A stretch of DNA of 64,000 nucleotides from Streptomyces sp. V1I1. Its GTDB lineage: Bacteria; Actinomycetota; Actinomycetes; Streptomycetales; Streptomycetaceae. This document shows, piece after piece, positions 18,407 through 26,189 of the stretch. The notes under the pieces were generated by a model. The model had not been told where the DNA came from and did no database searches. It was given only the letters and a program-made list of their open reading frames with translations. Made by a program: the position numbers and the translations under genes. The DNA lies in contig NZ_JAUSZH010000001.1 in the NCBI RefSeq assembly GCF_030817355.1, positions 8,207,517 to 8,271,516 on the forward strand. Reading direction: 5' to 3'. Every line of letters starts with the position of its first letter. The first letter of the stretch is position 1.

Positions 18407-18625
18407 ATGACCCCCCGACCCGACGCCGAGACCGTCGACAAGCTCAAGGCCGCCGTACTCGCCGCGAAGAAGGAGCGCGACGAGACCGTAGCCGCGGCCG
18501 AGAAGAAGCTCTGGCAGACCATCGGCAAGCTCGGCAACGCCTACCACGGCGCCAAGACCGACATCGCCGAGGCACTCGGCCTCACCCGCGACGCCGTCTT
18601 GAAGCAGGTCAAGAAGCACAGCTAG
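18407..18625 (+). CDS. Small helical protein, 72 aa
   Basis: ATG 18407 follows GAGGAG at 18395-18400 with 6-base spacing. The product (MTPRPDAETVDKLKAAVLAA) is mostly charged helix (AKKERDETVAAAEKKLWQTI) followed by KTDIAEALGLTRDAVLKQVK, which resembles a helix-turn-helix (sigma-70 region 4 or XRE-like). It is a candidate small DNA-binding protein of the mobile module. The intergenic spacers here all carry similar CCGGCCGCC-rich sequence. Confidence 0.65.
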   Translation: MTPRPDAETVDKLKAAVLAAKKERDETVAAAEKKLWQTIGKLGNAYHGAKTDIAEALGLTRDAVLKQVKKHS

Positions 18626-18724
18626 ACCTCCACCACCCCCGGGCCGGCCGCCAGGTCGCCAACCACTCAGCCGGCCGCCCCGGGGCTTCCAACTCGCCCA
18701 CATCGCAGACAGGTAGGCCCTGCC

Positions 18725-18994
18725 ATGCCCGCATCCGCGACCATGACCGCCCCGCGGACCTTCCGGTCCGAAGCGGCCCTCGCCGCCGCGGTCGACGCAG
18801 CCTTCGCCGAAGAACTGGCCGCCGCCCTCGCCGATCCTGCCCCTGACCGGCCGTCGATCGTCCTGCCGGACGCCGAGACCCTCATCCGCCAGGCCGCCAT
18901 CGCCACCGGTCCCTGCCCGCCCGACCCCCGAGAGCCCTCGGGCGGCGACCAACTCCTCACGAAGGCCTCGGTCTTCACCCTCCGGGCCGCCTGA
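18725..18994 (+). CDS. Hypothetical protein, 89 aa, possibly the N-terminal part of the next gene
   Basis: ATG 18725 opens MPASATMTAPRTFRSEAALA. Residues 15-65 are acidic and helical, ending in ASVFTLRAA and a TGA. In another frame just past the stop the sequence continues sensibly as ELIRLWHFAATPSTPTSPEP, then a Pro-rich stretch. This suggests the reading frame was originally continuous with the DUF6197-like sequence downstream. Confidence 0.45.
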   Translation: MPASATMTAPRTFRSEAALAAAVDAAFAEELAAALADPAPDRPSIVLPDAETLIRQAAIATGPCPPDPREPSGGDQLLTKASVFTLRAA

Positions 18995-19374
18995 GCTCAT
19001 CCGCCTCTGGCACTTCGCCGCCACCCCCAGCACACCCACCAGTCCCGAGCCCGCCCCTCAGCCGGCGCCCGCACCGGCCTGGCCGTCACCCCGCTGACTT
19101 CCTTGAGGCCACGTCCGACCACATCAAGACCCGCGGCTGGACGCAGCACGTCATGGAGTCCCAGCGCTGCGGCGTGTGCATGCTCGGCGCCCAGCTGTCC
19201 CTCATCCGCTGCTGCATCGGCACCCGCACCACCGTCGCCGAAGCCAACAGCCACCTGCTCGCCGTCACCGGCGCCCGCTCGGTGCCCCGCTGGAACGACC
19301 GGCTCGCCCGCACCGAAGCCCAGGTCCACGACGTGCTCCTGGCCGCCGCGGCCCGCGCCCTCACCGCCCGCTGA
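18995..19374 (+). CDS. DUF6197-like protein, start unclear
   Basis: The frame ending at 19374 reads HPADFLEATSDHIKTRGWTQ, QRCGVCMLGAQLSLIRCC and PRWNDRLARTEAQVHDVLLA. The FLEA.(8)GW...C..GA...RWND..GRT..EV pattern matches the DUF6197 family, small proteins common in Streptomyces mobile DNA. No good start codon is seen upstream. The ATG at 19153 would remove the N-terminal third of the domain, so a frameshift from the previous gene is likely. Confidence 0.5.
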
Positions 19375-19405
19375 CCGCCGACACCGTTCAGGAAGGACGT
19401 CCGCC

Positions 19406-19945
19406 GTGGTCACCATCACCGAAGAGCGCGGCGCATTGCGCCAGCGCGCCCTGGCCAAGCACGCCCGCACCGTCGCGGCCGACGCCGAGCGGCTGGTCTG
19501 CTCCCGCTTCGGCCACCTGCCCCCGGTCGAGGTCGTGTTGACCGGCGACTCCAACCACTTGGCGAAGGTCGCCTCGCAGGCTGAGCTCGACCTGGTCCCC
19601 GGAGTGCCGGCCCTCACCAAGGTGCTCGGTATGCGCAAGGCCCGCCGCAACGCCCGCGGCGTGTACGGCGTGACCGTGTTGACCGAGCCCGGCGTCCTGG
19701 TCGTCGTCAATCTCACCAAGGCGGCCACCATGAAGGAAGTGAACGAGGTCCTTGTCCACGAGCTCACCCATGGCCACCAGCTCGGCGACCCGGACTCCCG
19801 CGAGCAGCAGCTCGCGTACATGCGGCACGAGTTCGGAGTCGCCAAGCTGCGCCGCCGCGAGGTCAGGCAGATCGAAGCCCTCATCGAGCGCCGCGAGGAC
19901 CAAGCGCGCCACGCCGAATCCCTCGCCTCCCGCCTCCCCGCCTGA
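19406..19945 (+). CDS. Zincin-like HExxH protein, 179 aa
   Basis: GTG 19406 (VVTITEERGALRQRALAKHA) follows GGAAGGAC. The N-terminal half is helical and basic. Residues 65-110 (ALTKVLGMRKARRNARGVYG, then VLTEPGVLVVVNLTKAATMK) form a beta-rich lead into VNEVLVHELTHGHQLGDPDS with HELTH at residues 118-122. This is the zinc-binding helix of metallopeptidases, preceded by a beta strand as in that fold. It lacks a signal peptide, so it should act in the cytoplasm. The substrate is unknown. Its position in a mobile module suggests an ImmA-like or anti-defence role, which is inference. Confidence 0.65.
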   Translation: MVTITEERGALRQRALAKHARTVAADAERLVCSRFGHLPPVEVVLTGDSNHLAKVASQAELDLVPGVPALTKVLGMRKARRNARGVYGVTVLTEPGVLVVVNLTKAATMKEVNEVLVHELTHGHQLGDPDSREQQLAYMRHEFGVAKLRRREVRQIEALIERREDQARHAESLASRLPA

Positions 19946-20071
19946 CAGGCGGAAAGGGCCACCGCTGATCTGCCCACCCGGCCGTGACGTCCGGTCCGCA
20001 GCCCACCGGCCCGGACGACGCGGGGGACCGGACAGCCCGGCACCCCACCCCGACGAGAGACGGAGTCATCC

Positions 20072-20785
20072 GTGACCTCTTCCACCACCACGACGACCAA
20101 CGCGGCCGCCGCGCCGGCGGAGCCCGACTGGCTCGCCGACATCCGCGGCCGCGCCCAGACCGCCACCGACGACCCGCTCCACGTCACCGACTGCGAGGGC
20201 GACCTGTCCATCTGGCGCCAGTCCGCCCTCACCCACGTCATCCGCAACGACCAAGGCGAGATCACCGGCTGGTCCACCCCGCCCAGCTACAAGGTCACCG
20301 ACCACGTCATCGAGATCAGCCTGGACACCTGGGACCCGGGCGAGGACCCGCTGGACGACCAGCGCTGCTCCGACATCCGCGGCCTGGTGAACGCCCGCGA
20401 CCGGGACGTGCCGCGCCTGCTCGCGCATATCGACCAGTTCCAGCAGCGCCTGGAGTACGCCGAGGCTGCGCTGCCCGGCATCACGCACCTGGTCCCCGGC
20501 CAGCCGGTGAAGGTCACCGTCTACCGCGCCGAGCACAGCGAGGACATGGAGCCCCTCGGCCTCTACACCAACCGCGGCGCCGCCCGCGCCCACGGCGAGG
20601 CCATGGCCGCGCACGACAACAAGCAGGCCGGCCTCACCCCCTGCTGGATCCCCGACGACGGCGACCCCTTCTCGGTTGAAGAGCTGTCGGTGTTCGGACC
20701 CGGCGAGGACGACGAGGACGCCACCGGCTACGTCGTCGTACCCGTCACCGTCACCTCCGCGTACGAACCGGAGGCCGAAGAGTGA
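20072..20785 (+). CDS. Hypothetical acidic protein, 237 aa
   Basis: GTG 20072 (TSSTTTTTNAAAAPAEPDWL) follows GGAG. The product is very acidic and soluble. The centre (SDIRGLVNARDRDVPRLLAH, then QFQQRLEYAEAALPGITHLV) is helical, and the C-terminal third (VKVTVYRAEHSEDMEPLGLY, TNRGAARAHGEAMAAHDNKQ) recalls small phage-encoded domains. No family is recognised. Its TGA overlaps the next start as TGATG. Confidence 0.6.
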   Translation: MTSSTTTTTNAAAAPAEPDWLADIRGRAQTATDDPLHVTDCEGDLSIWRQSALTHVIRNDQGEITGWSTPPSYKVTDHVIEISLDTWDPGEDPLDDQRCSDIRGLVNARDRDVPRLLAHIDQFQQRLEYAEAALPGITHLVPGQPVKVTVYRAEHSEDMEPLGLYTNRGAARAHGEAMAAHDNKQAGLTPCWIPDDGDPFSVEELSVFGPGEDDEDATGYVVVPVTVTSAYEPEAEE

Positions 20786-21057
20786 TGCGGTACCTCACCG
20801 TGTGGGAGATCGACGTCCCCATGAAGCACCGCGAAGACGCCGCCCGCCAGGGCGTGCATGTCTTCACCGGCCTCGCCGAGAACGGCAGCGACGCCATCGC
20901 CGCCGCCGTGCGCGCCTGCGAGATCGCCCAGCTGCACGCCATCTCCGGCCAGCCGATCCCCGCCGGCACCAGCCGCGTCGACTGGTCCGCCCGCGGACTG
21001 CGGCCCGACTGGGAGCTGCTGTGGGACCGCGCCGAGAAGAAGCAGATCGTCCTTTGA
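20785..21057 (+). CDS. Hypothetical protein, 90 aa
   Basis: The start is ATG 20785 in a TGATG overlap with the previous gene, so translation is probably coupled. The product (MRYLTVWEIDVPMKHREDAA) has a beta-alpha-beta look and an Ala-rich helix (DAIAAAVRACEIAQLHAISG). It ends in DWELLWDRAEKKQIVL. The function is unknown. Confidence 0.55.
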   Translation: MRYLTVWEIDVPMKHREDAARQGVHVFTGLAENGSDAIAAAVRACEIAQLHAISGQPIPAGTSRVDWSARGLRPDWELLWDRAEKKQIVL

Positions 21058-21105
21058 CTACGCCCCGGGGCGGCCGCACAAGGCCTGAGAAACCGCCGGC
21101 CGCCC

Positions 21106-21390
21106 ATGCACGCCCTGACCGCCCGGCCGAAGCCGCAGCAGCGCACCGCCGCCGCCATCATGCGCGCCATCGCCCGCCGCAGCCCCCACCTGCACACCAC
21201 CCCTGAGCCCGTCTGCGAGCGCGAGGAGTGCTTCGTCGCATGGGCCGGCGAAGAAGCCGACTGCTGGAACTGCGGCATGCCCGCCACCCTTCGCAGCAAC
21301 CGGCGCGGCTCCGCCCTCCAGCGGCTCCTGGCCGTTGTCGACTCCGGCGCCGTCCGTTCCGCGGGCCACCGGAAGGCGGCCGCAGCATGA
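21106..21390 (+). CDS. Small zinc-ribbon-like protein, 94 aa
   Basis: The product starts MHALTARPKPQQRTAAAIMR. CEREEC (near residue 38) and CWNC (near residue 53) give four cysteines spaced like a small zinc site. The stop overlaps the next start as ATGA. A structural or nucleic-acid-binding role is inference. Confidence 0.5.
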   Translation: MHALTARPKPQQRTAAAIMRAIARRSPHLHTTPEPVCEREECFVAWAGEEADCWNCGMPATLRSNRRGSALQRLLAVVDSGAVRSAGHRKAAAA

Positions 21391-21866
21391 GCATGCTCGC
21401 CTTCCTCGAAGAGCAGATCGGTGGCCAGGCGCTGGGTGACCACCTCACCGCCGCCGTCAACGACCTCACCGAGCGCGAGCAGATCACCCGCGCCGAGGCC
21501 TACCAGCGGATCACCGAGCTGGCCGACGCCGGCGACCCGGCCGTCATTGCTGCCACCCGCCAGACCTGGGTACGCCGCGCGGACGTCGACCCCGAAGAAG
21601 CCCCCGTCCGGCGGCTGTACGTCCTGGAGCGCACCGACACCGGCGTCTTCGTCGCGTACGTCGACATCGACGCAGCCGCCGACTCCGAGGACGACGGTTA
21701 CGCCTGCGCTCTCCCCGACAAGGACCTGGAGCTCAACGACCACTCAGAAGGCGCCGAGTTCGGCGTGGACCTGCTGGAGCTGTACGAGCTCGAGGACTGG
21801 GAGCCCTTCGAGTTCCTGCTGCCCACTGTCGGCGCCCTCGACAACGAGGGGGAGCGGAAGTCGTGA
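21387..21866 (+). CDS. Hypothetical acidic protein, 159 aa
   Basis: ATG 21387 overlaps the previous stop (ATGA). The N-terminus (MSMLAFLEEQIGGQALGDHL) is helical. The central part (VRRLYVLERTDTGVFVAYVD) looks like beta strands, and the C-terminus (EFGVDLLELYELEDWEPFEF) is strongly acidic. No family is recognised. It is part of a run of genes with coupled start and stop codons. Confidence 0.55.
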   Translation: MSMLAFLEEQIGGQALGDHLTAAVNDLTEREQITRAEAYQRITELADAGDPAVIAATRQTWVRRADVDPEEAPVRRLYVLERTDTGVFVAYVDIDAAADSEDDGYACALPDKDLELNDHSEGAEFGVDLLELYELEDWEPFEFLLPTVGALDNEGERKS

Positions 21867-22072
21867 ACACCGCACCGCCCCGTACTGCCGTCACCTCCTG
21901 CCGCCGGTGCGCCGGCCGCCCGGCCACCGTGCTGGAGACCTTCTCCGCCAGCAGGCACGACAACACCCTCATCGCCGACCAGAGCGCCGGCGAGCTCGGC
22001 GGCGACGCCCACACCTACGCCGACCGCAACGGCGACATGCACGTGGTCCGCCCGAGCGGAGCGACGTCGTGA
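21863..22072 (+). CDS. Small CxxC protein, 69 aa
   Basis: GTG 21863 overlaps the upstream TGA (GTGA). The sequence begins NTAPPRTAVTSCRRCAGRPA with a single CRRC motif. The rest is polar. It could bind zinc as a multimer. The function is unknown. Confidence 0.45.
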   Translation: MNTAPPRTAVTSCRRCAGRPATVLETFSASRHDNTLIADQSAGELGGDAHTYADRNGDMHVVRPSGATS

Positions 22073-22344
22073 GCGCCCGCCTCGCCCCGTTCCTGCAGTT
22101 CACCGGCGCCGAGCCCTGCCAGGCCCCGGACACCGACCCCGACTGGTGGACCAGCGACGACACGAATGACCGAGCCGCTGCCCAACTGGCCTGCCTGCGC
22201 TGCCCGAACCGCGAGGCCTGCCTGGCCTGGGCCATCGACCACCCGACCGACGCCGGCGACGCCATCTGGGCCGCCACCACCCGCAACCGGTGCTTCAAAC
22301 TGCGCCGCGAATTCACCACCACCGCCCCGGAGGAGCCGAAGTGA
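22069..22344 (+). CDS. WhiB-like (Wbl) protein, 91 aa
   Basis: GTG 22069 overlaps the upstream TGA (GTGA). Four cysteines lie at residues 17, 42, 45 and 51: EPCQAPDTDPDWW, then ACLRCPNREACLAWAIDHP. This is the Wbl C...CxxCx5C arrangement that binds a 4Fe-4S cluster. A G-[x]-IW turn (GDAIWAATT) and a basic tail (KLRREF) follow, as in the family. Wbl proteins are actinobacterial transcription factors that act with the primary sigma factor and are also carried by actinophages. Here it is embedded in a phage/plasmid-like module, so it may control module or host genes (inference). Confidence 0.8.
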   Translation: MSARLAPFLQFTGAEPCQAPDTDPDWWTSDDTNDRAAAQLACLRCPNREACLAWAIDHPTDAGDAIWAATTRNRCFKLRREFTTTAPEEPK

Positions 22345-22937
22345 ACGACGCCGACCGCGCCACCATCGTTGACCGCCTCAAGCGTGGCTGCAGCGCCGCC
22401 AGCATCCACGCCGAACTGCCCGACGTGTCCGTGGGCGAGATCGCCGCCATCGCCGAGACCGAGGGACTGACCAAGGCCCACACCAAGGCCGGAGCCTCCC
22501 CGATCTCGGACATCGACCCACAGCTGGCGCGCGCACTGGCCGCCCTGGCCTGGGGCGAGAACAGCCACACCGCCCGCATCCGCAATCTGGCGGCCCGCAC
22601 CCGCGCCGGCCTGACCGAGCTGCAGCAGCTGCAGCGCGACGCCTCCGCGATCGAGGCGGCCGAACAGGAAGTCGCCGCGGCGACCCAGACCCTGACCAAG
22701 GCACAGGCCAAACTGCGGCACCTGAAGAACGGCGGCAAGGCAACGAAGCCGGCCACAACCCCTGCAGGCGGCCAGTCGATGGACGACAAGCGCCAGCGTG
22801 ATGAGATCCGGGCTTGGGCACGCGCCCAGGGGATGGCCGTCTCCCAGGTCGGCTCCATCTCCAAGGACGTCATGGACGCCTGGAACAACCGGAACAGCAA
22901 AACGGTGACCGTCCCCGCCCAACGCCAGGCCGGGTAA
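22341..22937 (+). CDS. Protein with coiled coil and Lsr2-type C-terminal DNA-binding domain, 198 aa
   Basis: GTG 22341 overlaps the upstream TGA. Residues 1-45 (RATIVDRLKRGCSAASIHAE, then GEIAAIAETEGL) look like an HTH. Residues 75-135 form a coiled coil (GLTELQQLQRDASAIEAAEQ). Residues 147-185 (EIRAWARAQGMAVSQVGSIS, then KDVMDAWNNRN) match the Lsr2 C-terminal domain pattern IRAWAR..G..V...G.I...V..A. Lsr2 binds AT-rich xenogeneic DNA as a nucleoid silencer. Here its DNA-binding domain replaces the normal context, giving a candidate mobile-element counter-silencer or replication regulator. Confidence 0.7.
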   Translation: MNDADRATIVDRLKRGCSAASIHAELPDVSVGEIAAIAETEGLTKAHTKAGASPISDIDPQLARALAALAWGENSHTARIRNLAARTRAGLTELQQLQRDASAIEAAEQEVAAATQTLTKAQAKLRHLKNGGKATKPATTPAGGQSMDDKRQRDEIRAWARAQGMAVSQVGSISKDVMDAWNNRNSKTVTVPAQRQAG

Positions 22938-22940
22938 CCG

Positions 22941-23033
22941 ATGGCCGTCTTACCCGTCGGCGCGGAAGGCGGCCAGCCGCTCACCGGTACGGGACGGGTC
23001 AAGGGCCGCAGGCCAGCGAGAAGCGGCCGCTGA
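22941..23033 (+). CDS. Possible 30-aa peptide
   Basis: ATG 22941 lies a few bases after the previous stop and reads MAVLPVGAEGGQPLTGTGRV, then a basic tail. Its TGA overlaps the next ATG (TGATG at 23031-23035). It could simply be a translational-coupling ORF. Confidence 0.3.
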   Translation: MAVLPVGAEGGQPLTGTGRVKGRRPARSGR

Positions 23034-23299
23034 TGCGGTGGGCCGCCGCCCTGGACGAGCAGCTCAAGGCCGACAGTGCGGCCGACTACCGCGTGCGGCT
23101 GGCCGTCGACCTGGTCCGCATCGGCCACAACACGCGGATCAACCCGCCGCCCGGTTCGGTCGATCTCCCGGTCGCCACCTGGGAGATGACACCCGAGTAC
23201 CACATCGAGCTCGTCAGCAGGAAGTGGCCGACCGGATACGCCGGCCACACCGCCGCCCGGATCGGCCGCCTGGTCGCCGTCGCCGCGAAGGAGGAATGA
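23033..23299 (+). CDS. Hypothetical protein, 88 aa
   Basis: It starts at ATG 23033 (MRWAAALDEQLKADSAADYR). The region LAVDLVRIGHNTRINPPPGS, then TWEMTPEYHIELVSRKWPT, looks like a mixed alpha/beta fold. Its TGA overlaps the next ATG (ATGA at 23296-23299). The function is unknown. Confidence 0.55.
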   Translation: MRWAAALDEQLKADSAADYRVRLAVDLVRIGHNTRINPPPGSVDLPVATWEMTPEYHIELVSRKWPTGYAGHTAARIGRLVAVAAKEE

Positions 23300-23550
23300 C
23301 CATGCCGATCCGGCCGGAGAACAAGGACCGATACCCCGCCGACTGGCCGGCGATCTCCCTGGCTGCGAAACAAGCCGCGCAATGGCGCTGCGCCTGCACG
23401 GGGCAGTGCGGCCGCGGCACCCATCAGGGCCGCTGCCCCAACCGGCACGGCCAGGCCGCGTACGGCACCGGCACGAAAGTCGTCCTGACCACCGCCCACC
23501 TCAACCACCAGCCCGAGGACGTGAGCGAGGCCAACCTGACCGTGATGGGC
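23296..23550 (+). pseudogene. HNH-type endonuclease, truncated at its 3' end
   Basis: ATG 23296 overlaps the upstream stop. The product reads MPIRPENKDRYPADWPAISL, then QWRCACTGQCGRGTHQGRC and VVLTTAHLNHQPEDVSEANL. The CECTGQCG-like zinc knuckle plus the TTAHLNH motif match HNH endonucleases of actinophages and plasmids. The final catalytic segment (normally CHxxxD after N-L) is missing because the sequence switches near 23550 to an unrelated coding frame. This is a deletion fusion, not a working nuclease. Confidence 0.65.
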
Positions 23551-24362
23551 AGCTCGAGACCAAGACCCTTCCGGAGCAGGGATTCGAGGTCACCGACGAC
23601 GACTTCGACGCCCTCTCCATGGCCGTGGAGGCGGCTCTCGCCGCACTTCTGGCACGTCAGGAAGGCGTTATCGTCGCCCGGCTCCGCGCCCCGAAGATCC
23701 GCAAGCACACGCGGTTCTGGGAGCCAGAGAACGAGAACGACACCCGCAGCGGCGACGCGAACATCAATCAGGATCGCGTCGTCAGTGCCGCCCGCTGGGC
23801 GGAGGAGACCACCAGCACCCTCGCCCCCATCCTGCAGCAAGCCGCCACCGTCACCGCCCGCAAGCTGGGCCAGGCCCTCACCGGGACCGACACCGTGCCC
23901 CCGGCCGCGGCCGCCGCCGCGCTCGTCACCGCGGCGTACGCCGGCGAGGCCGTCACCGCGTTCCTCAGTGAACTGGCCGACGCGCTGCGGGACGCCCAGG
24001 ACAACACGCCGAATCTCGACCTCGAGGCCCTCGTGCACGCCGTGGGCGGCTTCTACCGCTCGGCCGTGCCCGCCCTCGTCGCCCAGGTCGCCGAGACGTG
24101 CGCCGTCTCGACGATCAACGGGGCCGCGGACGCCGCGGCCGAGAACACCGGGCCCGGAGTCGTACGGACCTGGATCACACGCCAGGACGCCCGCGTACGG
24201 CCCGCGCACAAGTCCCTGCAGGGCACGACCCTGCCGGTCGGCACCCCGTTCACGGTCGACAGCTTCCAACTCCGGTACCCCGGCGACCCCTTCGCGCCGA
24301 TCGCCCTCACGATCAACTGCCGATGCCGCCTCCACTACGCCACCGACGAGGAGGTGAGCTGA
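23550..24362 (+). pseudogene. Phage head-morphogenesis (Mu F / SPP1 gp7-like) protein, N-terminus lost
   Basis: The frame becomes coding just after the HNH break (TKTLPEQGFEVTDDDFDALS) and runs to the TGA at 24362. The C-terminus carries TWITRQDARVRPAHKSLQGT and FQLRYPGDPFAPIALTINCR. The pattern D.RVRP.H...G...P.G..F....LRYPGDP....INCRC is diagnostic of the phage minor-head/morphogenesis domain. A long helical region precedes it. No start codon is well placed at the junction, so expression would need the HNH start or an internal start. Its stop is one base before the next GTG. Confidence 0.65.
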
Positions 24363-24363
24363 C

Positions 24364-24717
24364 GTGAACACCTACCCCGCCACGCTCAAGCACCTGGTCG
24401 ACGCCGACACTCTCGACCTCGACATCGACGTGGGCTTTGGCATCCGCGTTCGGGAGCGCGTCCGCCTCCTGGGCTTGAACACCCCGGAGAAGAACACCCC
24501 CGCGGGCAAGGCCGCCAACGCCTGGGCCACCGACTGGCTCAACCAGCACGCCCCCGAGCTGGTGGTGGAGACCCACCGCAAGGAGAAGTACGGCCGCTGG
24601 CTCGCCACCATCACGGCCGCCGACGGCGCATGCCTGAACAGCGACCTCCTCGAAGCCGGCCACGCCGCCCCTTACGACGGCAGAGGTCTCCGACCCGTCC
24701 CCGAACCGAAGGAGTAA
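24364..24717 (+). CDS. Staphylococcal-nuclease-like (SNase) protein, 117 aa
   Basis: GTG 24364 begins one base after the previous stop. Motifs match SNase: LVDADTLDLDIDVGFGI, RVRLLGLNTPEKNTPAGKAA (catalytic Arg34 and Glu42) and EKYGRWLATI (Arg78), then LNSDLLEAGHAAPYDG. All three catalytic positions are present, so a calcium-dependent nuclease is plausible. There is no signal peptide, unlike secreted SNases, which fits phage/plasmid cytoplasmic forms. Confidence 0.82.
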   Translation: MNTYPATLKHLVDADTLDLDIDVGFGIRVRERVRLLGLNTPEKNTPAGKAANAWATDWLNQHAPELVVETHRKEKYGRWLATITAADGACLNSDLLEAGHAAPYDGRGLRPVPEPKE

Positions 24718-24722
24718 CCATC

Positions 24723-24935
24723 ATGTGGGCCACGATCTGGGTTGCTTGGAGCCTGGCTTTCGCCGTCGCGGAGGGCATCGCCCTGGCGAACAAGAAGGAC
24801 GACGACACCCTCTCCGAGAACGTCCGCCGCCTGTTCCGCACCCGCACCAGCAGAGTCGGCAGAGCCATCTTCGCCGTGGGCTGGTTCGGATTCTCCGGAT
24901 GGTTCGCCCTCCACATTCTCACCGAGACGATGTAG
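24723..24935 (+). CDS. Small two-helix membrane protein, 70 aa
   Basis: ATG 24723 (MWATIWVAWSLAFAVAEGIA) opens a first membrane helix. A charged loop (NKKDDDTLSENVRRLFRTRT) follows, then a second helix (FAVGWFGFSGWFALHIL). The form and position resemble small membrane proteins near the nuclease genes of Streptomyces phages. A holin-like role is possible but unsupported. Confidence 0.6.
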   Translation: MWATIWVAWSLAFAVAEGIALANKKDDDTLSENVRRLFRTRTSRVGRAIFAVGWFGFSGWFALHILTETM

Positions 24936-24996
24936 CGGCGACCGATGCCGACCCCGAAGTCTCCTCGGGCGCGCCACCGTCCTACCTTGCTCCCGC

Positions 24997-25545
24997 GTGG
25001 CTAGCGTGCAGATCCCCACCGCGCTTCCTGGACACGGAAGGTCCCAGCAGTTGGCGAACTCACCCGGACACGGAAGTCCCCAGCAGCCGAACAACCGCAA
25101 GGCAAAACTTGGCGTAGTGGTCGCTGGGGTACTGCTGGTGGCCGCGATCATCGGCATGGTGGCTGATCTTGGCGCTCTCGGTGTCCAGTTCAGGTTTTGG
25201 GAGGGAGATGGACCAACGTCGTCACCGACACAGCCACCGAGCGACGAACCGACACCGCCAGGGCCAACGACACAGCCATCGACAGCAGAGGCTGGCCTCC
25301 CTCTCAACGTCTACGCGTACTGCAGGTACAAGGGATTCGCCACTTCACGCCCAGAGCAAGACCCAGGGCTTCGAACCGTAGGAGATTGGACGTGCGTACG
25401 CGAGGACGGAAACTCGGAACCAATCACAATCAACGGGGCCCTGTCGTGGGACGAAGCTTGCCAGTATCAGTACGGCCCTGCGGTCGTGGCAACGAACACC
25501 GACCCCGGGATGAATTACCGCAGAGTGAGGTGCGTAAGAGGCTGA
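24997..25545 (+). CDS. Membrane-anchored protein with Cys-containing outer domain, 182 aa
   Basis: The start is taken as GTG 24997. A polar N-terminus with a repeat (GHGRSQQLANSPGHGSPQQP) precedes a membrane helix (LGVVVAGVLLVAAIIGMVAD). A Pro/Thr-rich linker and an outer domain with four cysteines (YCRYKGF, WTCVRED, EACQYQYG, VRCVRG) follow, suggesting two disulfides. No family is recognised. It is the last gene of the module and has no clear ribosome site, so the start is uncertain. Confidence 0.55.
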   Translation: MASVQIPTALPGHGRSQQLANSPGHGSPQQPNNRKAKLGVVVAGVLLVAAIIGMVADLGALGVQFRFWEGDGPTSSPTQPPSDEPTPPGPTTQPSTAEAGLPLNVYAYCRYKGFATSRPEQDPGLRTVGDWTCVREDGNSEPITINGALSWDEACQYQYGPAVVATNTDPGMNYRRVRCVRG

Positions 25546-25593
25546 TGAGCGCTGAGGGCGCCGTGCGGCAGTTGTAACCAGGCATCCCCGCCT

Positions 25594-26064
25594 GTGAGCG
25601 GAGGAGCGGCAGCAGGAGGAGCAGGAGCGAAGAGCACGAGACCGGGAGGAGCGGGAAAGGGAGGAGCGGGCAGGGCGAGCGGCTGTACGGCCTGTTGCAC
25701 CAGAGCTGCGGACGCATTGGAAGTACTCCTTCTCTGCCAAGGAGCATCCTCAAGTCGTCGACGGACGGCACTTCGGAAGGTCGACGAAGAGCTCGTAGCT
25801 GTGTGCGACCAGTTCGATGTGGCGTCGCGAGGATCGGCTATTAAGATCGGCGTAGAGCTGGCCAAGAAGCGGGGAGGCGAGCGCTGGATTATTGTCGGCG
25901 ACAGCGTGGAAAGGCTTCGCGCCGAAGCCAACGCTATCGGCACGTATATCTCATCAGTCTTCGAATTACACACGAAAACCCCGACAGATGCATCATTGGC
26001 GCATTTCAAGGAGAGTGCGACTGAAATTCAAGGCCAGATCCGGAAACTGCGTCGCGACGCATGA
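25594..26064 (+). pseudogene. Hypothetical protein with coiled-coil N-terminus, frameshifted
   Basis: Bases 25594-25770 are protein-like in one frame: ERRQQEEQERRARDREEREREE is typical charged coiled coil, then THWKYSFSAKEHPQVV. From about 25780 another frame is coding: KVDEELVAVCDQFDVASRGS, VELAKKRGGERWIIVGDSVE and FKESATEIQGQIRKLRRDA. The second frame ends at 26064. The function is unknown. Confidence 0.45.
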
Positions 26065-26189
26065 GTACCGTCCAGGGCCATAGGCGTACGCGACCTTGAA
26101 CAAGGTGGCGTCCCGGAAGGGCGGCAATCAGCCCTTGTGGCCCCTGGCCACTAACGCGCAGGACCTCCTTGTCATGATGCAGCTGCGGC

